64,000 bases of DNA, from contig JBKJQN010000061.1 of the NCBI GenBank assembly GCA_046593925.1, forward strand, positions 1-64,000. Direction: 5' to 3'. Source of the DNA: JAYVYM01 sp046593925. Its GTDB lineage: Bacteria; Actinomycetota; Actinomycetes; Mycobacteriales; SCTD01. The position numbers and the translations under genes were made by a program. A model generated the notes under the pieces. The model had not been told where the DNA came from. It did no database searches and saw nothing but the letters and a program-made list of their open reading frames with translations. Positions 1 to 9,101 of the stretch are shown here, piece after piece; the stretch's first letter is position 1; each line of letters starts with the position of its first letter.

Positions 1-34
1 GGAACATGCCGGCGGTCGTGCTGCTGGTGGTCAT
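1..34 (-). CDS. Possible start of a gene leaving the left edge
   Basis: Only the first eleven codons would be inside the window, reading MTTSSTTAGMF leftward from an ATG at 34. The support is a good Shine-Dalgarno sequence (AGGAGA, complement of 39-44) four bases before the ATG. The gene would be divergent from the histidine kinase that starts at 223, a common place for the target of a NarL/DesK-type two-component system. No function can be assigned from eleven residues. Confidence 0.35.
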   Translation of the reverse strand, partial: MTTSSTTAGMF

Positions 35-222
35 CACTTCTCCTGTGTGCTGGCGAGCTGGCCAGGTCGGCTCAGTCGAGGTCTCCACCGTGACCGGCGA
101 TGACCGTCCACACATCCGCCTGCGGGCTCCATCTGTCCTGGCCGCAGGAACTGGACCTCCGCAGTACTTTTGACTGATCCGCGTGGGCGGCGGCCCCTCT
201 ACGTTGGCGGAGAGGGGGAAGC

Positions 223-1356
223 ATGTTGGCTGGGATGTGGACGGAGCCTCGCCCTGCACGCCCGCCGGCCCGGGTCTGGCGGGACTGGGCGCTCCTCTCG
301 GGTCTCCTGGCGATCTCTCTCCTCGAGGTGCTGCTGCGCGAGGACAGGGCGTGGGCACCGCTGGTGGTCGGTGTCAGCGCCGTCGTCGCAACGTGCCTGC
401 TGTGGCGGCGCACTCACCCGCTGGCCGCCGTCGCCGCGGCCTTCGGAACCCTCTTCGTCTTCGACGTCGTGAGGCTCGTGGCTGTGGATGCCAGCGGCCT
501 GCAGAGCATCGCGGGGGTGCTCGTCCTGCCGTACGCCCTGCTGCGCTGGGGGGCAGGTCGCGAGGCTGCCCTCGGACTCGGCATCATCCTCATCTGGCTA
601 CCCGTCACCCTCGTAGTGGACCCGACCTCACCCGCGGAGAGGGTCGCCGGCTACGGCTTCTTCCTGTTCTCGGCCGCGCTCGGCGCGGCAGTGCGATACC
701 GCACCAGCAGCCACGACCGCGAAATCGAGCAGGTGCGGTTGCGCCAGCGCAACGAACTGGCCCGCGAGCTACACGACACGGTCGGCCATCGCGTCTCGGC
801 CATCGCCGTCCAGGCACAAGCAGGTCGCGCGCTGTCGGCCGCAGACCCGCGGCGCGCGCTGGCCACCCTGGTCACCATCGAGGAAGAGGCGTCCCGGACC
901 CTGAAGGAGATGCGCGCCCTGGTGGGTGTGCTGCGCGACGGAACGGACGCCGATCTCGCCCCCCGCCGGGGCGTGGCGGACATCGAGCGGCTCGCTCGCC
1001 CCGGCGGCGAGGTGCTGGGCGTCCGCGTGCAGGTCTCCGGTGACGTCGAGGCCGTTGAGCCAGCAGTCAGCACCGCCGTCTACCTGATCGCCGCCGAGGC
1101 GGTCACCAACGCGACCCGCCACGCCTCCGGCGCCACCCACGTCACCGTCGACGTCACGGCATCCCGCAGCCAGGTGCACCTGCGAGTGCGCGACGACGGC
1201 GAGGCGAGTACGACCAGCTCCCCGCACGCCGGCTACGGGCTGTGCGGCATGGCCGAGCGGGCAAGCCTGCTCGGCGGCACCCTCCGGGCGGGACCTGACC
1301 CGGACAGCGGCTGGAGCGTCGACGCCTCGCTGCCTCGGACAGCGCGCGCGTCATGA
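223..1356 (+). CDS. Membrane sensor histidine kinase, NarL/DesK type
   Basis: Sensor kinase of 377 residues that should autophosphorylate on histidine and pass phosphate to the regulator encoded next to it. Residues 20-160 form several hydrophobic segments with short loops, so the sensor is the membrane part itself; no PAS, GAF or heme domain is visible. The HisKA_3 dimerisation motif is ELARELHDTVGH with the phospho-acceptor at His184. A HATPase domain follows, with an N-box around AAEAVTNATRHA and a G-box near GYGLCGMAERA. A GAGGGGGA ribosome site precedes the ATG. The stop overlaps the regulator start (ATGA). The signal sensed is unknown. It is not a DosS homologue by domain content, although its neighbours look like a DosR regulon. 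Confidence 0.93.
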   Translation: MLAGMWTEPRPARPPARVWRDWALLSGLLAISLLEVLLREDRAWAPLVVGVSAVVATCLLWRRTHPLAAVAAAFGTLFVFDVVRLVAVDASGLQSIAGVLVLPYALLRWGAGREAALGLGIILIWLPVTLVVDPTSPAERVAGYGFFLFSAALGAAVRYRTSSHDREIEQVRLRQRNELARELHDTVGHRVSAIAVQAQAGRALSAADPRRALATLVTIEEEASRTLKEMRALVGVLRDGTDADLAPRRGVADIERLARPGGEVLGVRVQVSGDVEAVEPAVSTAVYLIAAEAVTNATRHASGATHVTVDVTASRSQVHLRVRDDGEASTTSSPHAGYGLCGMAERASLLGGTLRAGPDPDSGWSVDASLPRTARAS

Positions 1357-2009
1357 CCATCCGCGTGCTGGTCGCTGACGACCAGGACATCGTCAGGGCA
1401 GGGCTCTGCATGATCTTGGACGCCCAACCGGGCATCGCCGTTGTCGGCGAGGCCGCCGACGGCCGCCGGGCGATCGCCATGGCCCGTTCGCTGCGTCCCG
1501 ATGTGTGCCTGCTGGACATCCGCATGCCCGAGGTCGACGGGATCGAGGCAACCCGGCAGCTCGCCGGGGCTGACGTCGCCGATCCTCTGGCCGTCGTCGT
1601 CATCACCACTTTCGACCTCGACGAGTACGTCTACGGCGCGCTGAAGGCAGGCGCCCGAGGCTTCCTCCTCAAGGACGCCGGCGCCGAGATGCTCACCCAG
1701 GCCATCCATGCCGCCGCCCGCGGCGACGCCCTGATCGCACCGAACATCACCGCGAGGCTCCTGTCCTCCTTCGCGAACAGCCGCCTGCGCTCGGTGCCAC
1801 CCGAGCCTGTCGAGCCGCTGACCGCCCGCGAGGAACAGGTCCTGCTGGCTGCCGCTCGCGGGCGGACCAACAGCGAGATCGGCGACGAGCTGTCCATCAG
1901 CCTCAGCACCGTCAAGACACACATCGCTGCCCTGATGCGCAAGCTCAGTGCCCGCAACCGCGTCGAGATCGTCATGTGGGCCTACGAGACGGGCCGAGTC
2001 GACACCTGA
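1353..2009 (+). CDS. LuxR/NarL-family response regulator
   Basis: Cytoplasmic transcription factor of 218 residues and cognate partner of the overlapping kinase. The N-terminal receiver has the acidic pair DD at 9-10 and the phospho-acceptor Asp55 (LLDIRMPEVDG), with a conserved Thr/Lys switch (ITTFD, LLKDAG). The C-terminal LuxR helix-turn-helix runs about 152-210 (LTAREEQVLLAAARGRTNSEI, then STVKTHIAALMRKL). The ATGA overlap with the kinase implies translational coupling. Targets are not encoded in the protein; the divergent gene at the left edge and the downstream ion-transport genes are candidates by position only. Confidence 0.95.
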   Translation: MTIRVLVADDQDIVRAGLCMILDAQPGIAVVGEAADGRRAIAMARSLRPDVCLLDIRMPEVDGIEATRQLAGADVADPLAVVVITTFDLDEYVYGALKAGARGFLLKDAGAEMLTQAIHAAARGDALIAPNITARLLSSFANSRLRSVPPEPVEPLTAREEQVLLAAARGRTNSEIGDELSISLSTVKTHIAALMRKLSARNRVEIVMWAYETGRVDT

Positions 2010-2146
2010 TCGGCTAGCGGGCTCATCCTGCGGCAACGGCTGTGACACCTCAGCCGAAAGTGCGAGGCGCCGGTCGTTCCCGGGCCCAGGGCAGCGCGAG
2101 CCCGCAGACGGACGCGCCCGTCACAAGGTCCCGTCATGGTGACGTC

Positions 2147-2714
2147 ATGACGGTCGATCGAGGAAGGCTCATGACGGCGGCCAAGCGCTTCGCCCGGGCC
2201 GTGGGTGCCGTGTACCTGCTCGTCGTGGTCCTGGCCGGCATCGTCCAGGTGAGCGTCCACGCCGGCATCAACGTCCCCGGAACGGCGAACGCCGGCGGTC
2301 AGGACTCCGGCGCCAGCTCGGCGCTGCCTCCGGTCAGCCTCCAAGCCGACGTGGCGGCGGCCATGGCCTTCTTGCTCGTCGGAGCCACGCTGTACGTGCT
2401 GTTCAGGCGCGTCGACCGGCGCGCTTCGGGAACGCCGGTGGTCTTCGCGGCTGTGGGCGCTGGCCTGATTCTGGTCAACCTGCTGTTCCTTGGCCTACCA
2501 GTCGAGCGTGCTCCCTCGGGTGATCGGCAGCCTGCTCGTCGTCGGTCTGGTCGTCAGCACGCTCGTCGGGTTCGTGCGGCCAGACCTGCCGGCGATCATC
2601 CCCAAAGCCATCGCTCCACCTCCCGTCGCGGACTTTTGGCTAGTCCTGTACCTGGTCACCAAGGCCGGACGCGTGCCGAGGCGGCCCGACCAGCTCACCA
2701 AGTCAGCTGCGTGA
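2147..2714 (+). pseudogene. Decayed DUF4386-type membrane protein
   Basis: Two pieces of one DUF4386-like integral membrane protein survive in different frames. The first (from ATG 2147 or 2171) encodes MTAAKRFARAVGAVYLLVVVLAG and continues to about 2487 (LILVNLLFL), giving the first three helices. The second lies in another frame (about 2490-2714) and encodes the C-terminal helix region SSVLPRVIGSLLVVGLVVSTLVGF. Family members run about 210-240 residues; here roughly 60-70 residues of the middle are missing at the junction, so the change is a deletion as well as a frameshift. Assignment rests on my memory of the family pattern. A function is unlikely to remain. Confidence 0.6.
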
Positions 2715-2770
2715 GCATCATGATGCGACCGGTCGTCCACCAGCCGGTCATCCACCATCGTGCAGGTCAG

Positions 2771-2857
2771 CGGAGGGCGTGGGATTCGAACCCACGAGGA
2801 GCTTGCACCCCTAGCGGTTTTCAAGACCGCCGCCATCGGCCACTAGGCGAGCCCTCC
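2771..2857 (-). tRNA. tRNA-Ser (anticodon UGA)
   Basis: Read on the minus strand the sequence begins GGAGGGCTCGCCTAGTGG and ends CCCACGCCCTCCG. The 7-bp acceptor stem is GGAGGGC/GCCCTCC, with G as discriminator at 2771. The anticodon stem-loop is GCGGT-CTTGAAA-ACCGC, giving anticodon UGA. A long variable arm lies between anticodon and T arms, as expected of serine tRNA, and the T loop reads GGTTCGAATCC. CCA is not encoded. It should decode UCA and possibly other UCN codons. No integrase or flanking direct repeat was seen, so there is no sign of a tRNA-inserted island. Confidence 0.96.
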
Positions 2858-3059
2858 TGGAACGGCACCCAGTCTGCCGCAGTGGGCGAGGCGCCCTCGA
2901 CCCAGCCGGTCAGGCGCGGCCGGGAAACAGCGCGGCACCAGCCGTAAAGGGACCTTCGCCTCTGACCGTGGCATCCGAACCTGCATAGCGTTCGACGTGC
3001 GCCCCAGCGCCCGACCAGCCCGCCGGTCGGCATCGGGCCGCAGCAAGGGGGACGGGGTC

Positions 3060-3287
3060 GTGAACCAGAAGCACTACTCCCTGATGATCGCTCTGCTCGT
3101 GGTCGGGTCCGTGCTGTTCTTGTCCGGCGCAACAGTCGGCGGGGCGCTGTTCCTGCTCTGGCCGCTCGCCTGCATGAGCATGATGTTCATGATGATGCGG
3201 GGCATGACGGGCGGCACCCGGCGCGGAACCACGGACGCGCACGGCGGCATGACGCACTCGCACGACGACGCCCCCACGCATTCGTAG
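3060..3287 (+). CDS. DUF2933-like Met/His-rich small membrane protein
   Basis: A 75-residue protein starting at GTG 3060 after an AAGGGGGA ribosome site. Residues 7-49 form two closely spaced hydrophobic segments ending in a methionine-rich run (ACMSMMFMMMRGMTGG). The tail HGGMTHSHDDAPTHS is rich in histidine. Small DUF2933-type proteins of this shape accompany copper-handling genes, and this one lies 55 bp before a copper P-type ATPase. I infer a role in copper binding at the membrane; nothing catalytic is present. An upstream in-frame start at 2997 exists but lacks a ribosome site. Confidence 0.7.
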   Translation: MNQKHYSLMIALLVVGSVLFLSGATVGGALFLLWPLACMSMMFMMMRGMTGGTRRGTTDAHGGMTHSHDDAPTHS

Positions 3288-3342
3288 CTGCCCGCGGCAC
3301 CCGCGCGATACGTGAACGGCACCGGCCGCTGAGGAGTTGGGC

Positions 3343-5928
3343 ATGAGCGCTGCACAGATCGTCGTCACCCTGGCCGGTCTGACAACGGCAGTCGGCCTGG
3401 GCTGGTTCTTCTTTCGCGCCCGGACGGCGACCGACGCCGTCGAGCGGGGCGGCGTCCAGCAGGCGCGGGTGGTGGTCAGGGGCGGCTACTCGCCCGACGT
3501 CATCAAGGCGCGCGCCGGTGTCCCGCTGCGCATCACGTTCGACCGGCAGGAGGCCGGCGACTGCAGCGCCCGGGTCGTCTTCGCCGACCTCGCCCAGAGC
3601 GCCTGGCTGGCTCCACGCGCCGAGACGACGGTCGAGCTGGCGCTGGACCGACCGGGACAGGTCGACTTCTCCTGCGGCATGAACATGATCCACGGGACGG
3701 TCATCGTCGAGGGCGACATCAGCGACCCGGTGGACGGCGTCGCCACGGCCGACAGCGCGTCCGGGGGCGCCGGTCTGCCTGGCAGCACCAGCGACGGGGC
3801 GATGGCGCCGACAGCTGCCGACACGCAGGACCGGGAGGCAGCCGGCCGCCGGCGGGAGGTCAAGGACCTGACCCGCAGGCTGGTGGTCGGTGCCGTCCTG
3901 ACGGTTCCGGTGTTCGCCGCGGTGATGGCGGACGGCCTCGGCGCCGGCTGGGTGCCGAGCGTGCTGCTGGACCGGTGGGTCCAGCTCGCGTTGATCGCAC
4001 CGGTGATGGGGTGGGTCGGCTGGCCGATCCACCGCACCGGCTGGCTCGCGCTCGCGCACCGGGCCGCAGACATGAATAGCCTCATCACTCTCGGTACGGT
4101 CGCGGCGTTTGGCTACTCGACGGTGGTGACCGTCACTCCGGGCCTGGTCCCCCAGGACGTATGGGGGGTCTACTTCGAGGCCGTTGGCGTCATCATCACG
4201 TTGATCATGCTCGGCCGGCTGCTGGAGGCCCGGGCGAAGGCCGGCACCGGTGAGGCAATCCGCCGGCTGATCGGCCTGCAGCCGGCGATCGCCCGGGTGC
4301 TGCGCGACGGCGTCGAGGTGGAGGTCGAGGTCGCGGAGGTCATCGCCGGTGACATCGTGACGGTCCGGCCCGGCGAGAAGATTCCCGTGGACGGCACGGT
4401 CGTGGACGGCCGGTCCAGCGTCGACGAGTCGATGGTGACCGGTGAGTCCATGCCGGTCGGCAAGGCCGTCGGCGACTCGGTCGTCGGGGCGACGCTGAAC
4501 CAGACCGGCGCCTTCAGCATGCGCACGACGAAGGTCGGCCGTGACTCGACGCTCGCCCAGATCGTCCGCCTCGTGCAGGCCGCGCAGAGCTCCAAGGCAC
4601 CGATCCAGCGGACCGTCGACGCGATCTCGCGCTACTTCGTGCCGGCGGTGCTGCTGGTCGCGATAGCGAGCTTTGTCATCTGGTACGACGTCGGCCCCTC
4701 GCCGGCCCTCACGTTCGCACTGGTGTCCGCGGTGGCCGTACTGATCATCGCCTGCCCCTGTGCGCTGGGGTTGGCGACCCCGCTGTCGATCATGGTGTCG
4801 ACCGGCAAGGGCGCGGAAGCCGGCGTGCTGATCCGCTCCGCCGCCGCGCTGGAGACCGCGCACCGGCTCGACACACTGGTCCTGGACAAGACCGGGACAC
4901 TGACCCGGGGCCACCCCGAGCTCACTGACGTCATGACGGTCGGCGAGCTCGGCAGGGCCGAGCTACTGAGCTTTGTCGCGGTGGCCGAGCGGCGCTCCGA
5001 GCACCCGCTCGCCGGTGCGCTGGTCGCCGGCGCCCGGGACGAGGGCATCGAGCTGGGCGAGCCGGACGCGTTCGACTCCGTCACCGGCATGGGCATCCTC
5101 GCGACGGTCCGCGGCCACCGGGTCCACATCGGCAATGCCCGGCTGCTCACCGACGTGGGCATCGACCCGGCTCCAATGGCGGCGACGGCTGAGTCCCTCG
5201 CCGCTGACGGCAAGACCCCCATGCTCGTCGCGGTCGACGGCCGGCCCGCCGGCATCGTGGCGGTCGCGGACCGCATCAAGGACGACGCCGCCGCGGCGGT
5301 CGCTGCGCTCAAGCACCGCGGGATCGTGGTTGTCATGCTCACCGGGGACAACCGGCGGACCGCCGAGGCCGTCGGGCGAGTCGTGGGGGTGGACCGGGTC
5401 CTGGCCGAGGTCCTGCCCGGTGACAAGGTCGCCGAGGTCCGGCGCCTGCAGGCTGACGGCCGACTCGTCGGGATGGTCGGGGACGGCATCAACGACGCCC
5501 CGGCCCTGGCCCAGGCCGACGTCGGCATCGCGATCGGCACCGGCACCGACGTCGCTATCGAGGCCGCAGACATCACCCTCATGTCCGGGGCACTCACCGG
5601 GCTGGTCACAGCCATCGCCCTGTCCGGGGAGACGATGCGCAACATCCGCCAGAACCTGGTGTTCGCGTTCGGGTACAACGCGCTGGGCATCCCGCTCGCC
5701 GCCGGCGCGCTGTATCCGTTCGTCGGCCTGCGTCTGAGCCCGATGATCGCGGCTGCGGCGATGGCTGCGAGCTCGCTGTCCGTCGTCACGAACGCCAACC
5801 GGCTGCGCCGGTTCCAGCCCCCGCGGCTCGTCGCGACGCAGCGCCCGGAGATACCGCCGAGCACCGCCGTACCGGGCCGACCCGACCTGCCGGAGCCGGT
5901 CCCCGCCCGAACCCGCGCCGGCGCGTGA
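3343..5928 (+). CDS. Copper-type P1B ATPase with N-terminal cupredoxin domain
   Basis: Inner-membrane pump of 861 residues, probably exporting Cu(I). After one N-terminal helix (5-24) comes a cupredoxin-like domain (about 40-125) with candidate ligands Cys74, Cys111, Met113, Met115 and His117 (FSCGMNMIHG). This replaces the usual CxxC heavy-metal domain. The ATPase core follows: TGE at 367, the CPC metal motif at 471-473, phosphorylated Asp515 in DKTGT, SEHPLAG, and GDGINDAPAL. The last helices carry FGYN and MAASSLSVVTNANRLRR, the P1B-1 (Cu) signature. ATG 3343 is chosen because GAGGAG sits six bases upstream; the earlier TTG at 3337 lies inside that spacing. The stop overlaps the next ATPase gene. 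Ag(I) could also be a substrate. Confidence 0.93.
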   Translation: MSAAQIVVTLAGLTTAVGLGWFFFRARTATDAVERGGVQQARVVVRGGYSPDVIKARAGVPLRITFDRQEAGDCSARVVFADLAQSAWLAPRAETTVELALDRPGQVDFSCGMNMIHGTVIVEGDISDPVDGVATADSASGGAGLPGSTSDGAMAPTAADTQDREAAGRRREVKDLTRRLVVGAVLTVPVFAAVMADGLGAGWVPSVLLDRWVQLALIAPVMGWVGWPIHRTGWLALAHRAADMNSLITLGTVAAFGYSTVVTVTPGLVPQDVWGVYFEAVGVIITLIMLGRLLEARAKAGTGEAIRRLIGLQPAIARVLRDGVEVEVEVAEVIAGDIVTVRPGEKIPVDGTVVDGRSSVDESMVTGESMPVGKAVGDSVVGATLNQTGAFSMRTTKVGRDSTLAQIVRLVQAAQSSKAPIQRTVDAISRYFVPAVLLVAIASFVIWYDVGPSPALTFALVSAVAVLIIACPCALGLATPLSIMVSTGKGAEAGVLIRSAAALETAHRLDTLVLDKTGTLTRGHPELTDVMTVGELGRAELLSFVAVAERRSEHPLAGALVAGARDEGIELGEPDAFDSVTGMGILATVRGHRVHIGNARLLTDVGIDPAPMAATAESLAADGKTPMLVAVDGRPAGIVAVADRIKDDAAAAVAALKHRGIVVVMLTGDNRRTAEAVGRVVGVDRVLAEVLPGDKVAEVRRLQADGRLVGMVGDGINDAPALAQADVGIAIGTGTDVAIEAADITLMSGALTGLVTAIALSGETMRNIRQNLVFAFGYNALGIPLAAGALYPFVGLRLSPMIAAAAMAASSLSVVTNANRLRRFQPPRLVATQRPEIPPSTAVPGRPDLPEPVPARTRAGA

Positions 5929-8744
5929 CCGGCTGGGACCCAGCGGGGAACGCGCCCGGCGTCACCGCGGTCTCCGCGCTGCGCGCACCGGTGCACGCCG
6001 CGGGTGTTGCCGAGGTCACCGCGCTGCTGTGCACCGACGCCGCCCGCGGGCTCGCGGCCGGGTCGGCGGCAGAGCGACTCCTCGAGGTCGGGCCGAACGA
6101 GCTCGACGGCCAGGGGAAGGCGGGCTGGGCCGGCATCCTGTGGGGCCAGCTCAGCTCACCCATGATCGTCCTGCTGGCGGCGGCCGGGCTGTTGTCCGCA
6201 TTGCTCGGCGACGTCACGGAGGCGGTCGTCATCTGCGGCGTCGTCCTGCTCAACACCGGTATCGGCTTTCGGCAGGAGTACCGGGCGCAGGCCGCGATGG
6301 CGTCGCTGCAGGTTCTGGCAATCCCCACGGTGAGCGTGGTGCGGGACGGCCGGGTGACGGAGGTCGTGGCCCGCGAGCTCGTACCCGGCGACCTGGTCCG
6401 GCTGGAGGCCGGCGTCCGGGTGCCCGCCGACGGGCGCCTGGTCGAGGCGTACGCACTTCGTGTGGAGGAAGCCACGCTGACCGGCGAGTCGGTCCCCGCG
6501 GACAAGGGCCGCGAGCCGGTTGCCCTGACGGCGCCACTGGCCGAGCGGGCGTCGATGGCGTACGCGGGGACCAGCGTGGCTTCGGGCCGCGGGTCGATGC
6601 TCGTCACGGCCACCGGCATGCGGGCCGAGCTCGGCCGGATCGCCGGGCTGCTGCGGGGCGCCGACCCGGGCCGGACCCCGCTGCAGCGGCGGCTCGACGT
6701 GCTGGTCCGGCGGCTCGCCCTGGTCACCGGCGGCGTGGTGCTGGTGGTCACCGGACTGGGTGTCCTGCAGGGGCAGAGCTTCGACAGGCTCGTCCTGACG
6801 GCGGTCAGCCTGGCCATCGCGGCCATCCCGGAGAGCCTGCCGGCGGTGGTGACGATCACCCTGGCGCTCGGGGCCCAGCGGATGCTGCGGCGCCGCGCGC
6901 TGGTGCGGCACCTGTACGCCGTCGAGACCCTCGGGTCGGTGACGACGATCTGCTCGGACAAGACCGGCACGTTGACCCAGAACCGGATGGTCGTCACGGC
7001 TCTGGAGACCGCGGACGACCACCGCGTCGTCCCTCCTGAGGTGGGTGATGCCGACCCGCAGGGGCTCGACACCGCAGCACTGCGGCTGCTCGTCGTGGGT
7101 GCCATCTTGTGCAACGACACCGTGACGGGCGAGGACGGCGGGCTCACCGGTGATCCCACCGAGACCGCGCTCGTGGTGGCCGGCCGGCGGTACGGGATGG
7201 ACAAGCAGTCGCTGGACGCGGCGTGGCGTCGGGTGGGGGAGCTGCCCTTCGACGCCGATCGCAAGCGCATGACCACCGTCCACGCCCTGCCGTCCGGGCC
7301 GGACGTAGCGCCCACAGGGTGCGGCCTGGCTGTCCTGCAGGACGCCCCAGGCGGCCGGGTGGCGTTCACCAAGGGTGCGCTGGACGGCCTGCTGGAGTGC
7401 TGCGACACCGTCCTGGTCGACGGCCGGCCCGTACCGCTGGACGCCGGACGCCTCGCCGCTGCCCGCGCGGCCGGGGAGCGCCTCGCGGCGGACGGCCTCC
7501 GCGTGCTCGGCGTCGCCATGCGCGTCTGGCCGGCATCGCTCGAGGTCGACCATGACCTGTCCGTTGAGTCGTCGATGACCCTGCTCGGCGTACAGGGGAT
7601 GATCGACCCGCCGCGCAGCGAGGTCGCCGCGTCCGTTGCCCTGTGCCGGGCGGCCGGTGTCCGCGCCGTCATGATCACCGGGGACCACCCACTCACGGCC
7701 CGCGCAGTCGCCCGTGAGCTCGGCATCGCCGACGTCGGGGATCACATCGTCACCGGTGCCGAGCTGGCCGCCCAGGATGACGACGAACTCGTGGCGACGG
7801 CACGTTCGACGTCGGTGTACGCACGGGTGTCGCCGCAGGACAAGCTGCGGGTGGTCGAGGCGCTGCAGCGCGACGGCGGCATCGTGTCGATGACCGGGGA
7901 TGGGGTCAACGACGCCCCCGCGCTGAAGCAGGCCGACATCGGCGTTGCCATGGGCATCACCGGGACCGACATCAGCAAGGAGGCCGCCGACGTCGTCCTG
8001 CAGGACGACGACTTCTCGACGATCGTCGGTGCGGTCCGCGAGGGCCGCACCGTCTTCGACAACATCAGGAAGTTCATTCGCAACATCCTCAGTGGCAACC
8101 TCGCCGAGGTGGCGATCATGGTCCTCGCCCCGCTGATCGGCATGCCCATCCCGTTGCTGCCGCTGCAGATCCTCTGGCTGAACCTCGCCACCGACGGCCT
8201 GCCGGCCATCGCGCTGGCCGTCGAACCCGCCGAGCCCGACATCATGCGGCGACCGCCGACCGCCCGGGGCGCGAGCCTGTTCGGTGCCGACGGTGGCCGC
8301 CTCATCCTGGTGCGGGGCACGGTGCTGACGGTGCTGACGCTGGTCCCGACGTACCTGCTGTGGCGGGCCGGCGACGCCGCCTGGCAGACGGTGTTGTTCA
8401 CCTCGATCGCCTTCGCCGAGCTTGCGGGTGGCTTCGCCATGCGCTCCGAGGACCGCCCGCTCTGGCGCCTGGGAGCCTTCTCGAACCGGTCGCTGGTCGG
8501 AGCCGTGATGCTGACCGTGACGCTGCAGGTGCTGCTGGTCACGGTCCCGCCGGTCCGTGGCGTCCTCGGGCTGCGGGCAATGGGGCAGGCGCACTGGCTG
8601 CTCAGCGTGGTCATCGCGATGGGCTACCTCGCGGCGATCGAGGCCGACAAAGCGCTACGCCGGCGCCCCCCGACCCCGAACGAGCCGAGCCGGGACGTTC
8701 GGCCCTGGCGACCGGACGAGCCGCGGTTAAAAGGTGCAGCATGA
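5925..8744 (+). CDS. P2A-type cation (Ca2+) transporting ATPase
   Basis: Membrane ATPase of 939 residues in the SERCA/PMR1/CtpF group. Visible motifs in order: TGES in the actuator domain (near 186), PESLP at 302-306 in helix 4, phosphorylated Asp345 in CSDKTGTLTQN, the KGA nucleotide motif (AFTKGALDGLLE), MTGDGVNDAPALKQADIG in the hinge, and NLATDGLPAIAL in helix 6, which matches the Ca2+-site helix of SERCA. The start GTG overlaps the previous stop (GTGA), so the copper and calcium-type pumps are translationally coupled, an unusual pairing. Ca2+ is inferred from helices 4 and 6; Mn2+ is possible. A related pump, CtpF, belongs to the DosR regulon of Mycobacterium tuberculosis. Confidence 0.93.
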   Translation: MTGWDPAGNAPGVTAVSALRAPVHAAGVAEVTALLCTDAARGLAAGSAAERLLEVGPNELDGQGKAGWAGILWGQLSSPMIVLLAAAGLLSALLGDVTEAVVICGVVLLNTGIGFRQEYRAQAAMASLQVLAIPTVSVVRDGRVTEVVARELVPGDLVRLEAGVRVPADGRLVEAYALRVEEATLTGESVPADKGREPVALTAPLAERASMAYAGTSVASGRGSMLVTATGMRAELGRIAGLLRGADPGRTPLQRRLDVLVRRLALVTGGVVLVVTGLGVLQGQSFDRLVLTAVSLAIAAIPESLPAVVTITLALGAQRMLRRRALVRHLYAVETLGSVTTICSDKTGTLTQNRMVVTALETADDHRVVPPEVGDADPQGLDTAALRLLVVGAILCNDTVTGEDGGLTGDPTETALVVAGRRYGMDKQSLDAAWRRVGELPFDADRKRMTTVHALPSGPDVAPTGCGLAVLQDAPGGRVAFTKGALDGLLECCDTVLVDGRPVPLDAGRLAAARAAGERLAADGLRVLGVAMRVWPASLEVDHDLSVESSMTLLGVQGMIDPPRSEVAASVALCRAAGVRAVMITGDHPLTARAVARELGIADVGDHIVTGAELAAQDDDELVATARSTSVYARVSPQDKLRVVEALQRDGGIVSMTGDGVNDAPALKQADIGVAMGITGTDISKEAADVVLQDDDFSTIVGAVREGRTVFDNIRKFIRNILSGNLAEVAIMVLAPLIGMPIPLLPLQILWLNLATDGLPAIALAVEPAEPDIMRRPPTARGASLFGADGGRLILVRGTVLTVLTLVPTYLLWRAGDAAWQTVLFTSIAFAELAGGFAMRSEDRPLWRLGAFSNRSLVGAVMLTVTLQVLLVTVPPVRGVLGLRAMGQAHWLLSVVIAMGYLAAIEADKALRRRPPTPNEPSRDVRPWRPDEPRLKGAA

Positions 8745-8760
8745 GCATGACCAGCATGGA

Positions 8761-8799
8761 GAGCAGTTCCGGTGAGCAGTTCCGGTGAGCAGCTCCGGC
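8761..8799. repeat. 13-bp tandem repeat, three copies
   Basis: The unit GAGCAGTTCCGGT occurs at 8761 and 8774 without change and at 8787 with two differences (GAGCAGCTCCGGC). The array begins 17 bp after the stop of the calcium-type ATPase gene. It lies inside a 15-codon frame (8741-8788, MSMTSMESSSGEQFR) whose ATG overlaps the ATPase stop. A 13-bp unit shifts the frame at each copy, so the array is not a protein repeat. Confidence 0.85.
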
Positions 8800-9101
8800 C
8801 GGGTAGGCGACGTGCCCGCGCCCGCCGACTGGCGGCTGCCCGCGCTGCTGCTGGACGGGGTGGTCGGGGTGGGCTACCTGGCGGCCGGCACGCTCGCTGG
8901 GGCCGGGACGAGCTCGGCACGGGGGAGATGTGGAACTCCAACTCGGTCACCTCCTGGTCTCTGGAACGCAGCGGCCTGGACCCGCTGGCGGTCGGCGTGC
9001 CACCCGGCGGCAGAGCGCCCGGATGGCGCGCCGGGGTCGACGCTGCCCGCGGCCTGCCATGACCTGCCCCCTCGGGCGCGACGGGGTCTGAGCTCGGCGA
9101 C

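Noticed and set aside
2100..2160. TGACGTCA palindrome before the DUF4386 remnant
   Set aside because: Short, lies at the start of a dead gene, and such GC-balanced palindromes are expected by chance.
2771..2857. tRNA-Ser as an integration site for an island
   Set aside because: No integrase, no repeat of the tRNA end and no mobile genes on either side.
3187..4914. Open frame of about 575 codons on the minus strand
   Set aside because: Antisense to the copper ATPase; no recognisable motif or ribosome site.
6156..8594. Long open frame (over 800 codons) on the minus strand
   Set aside because: It is antisense to the P2A ATPase gene, has no start signal and reads as His/Gln/Arg-rich low-complexity sequence; a product of high GC.
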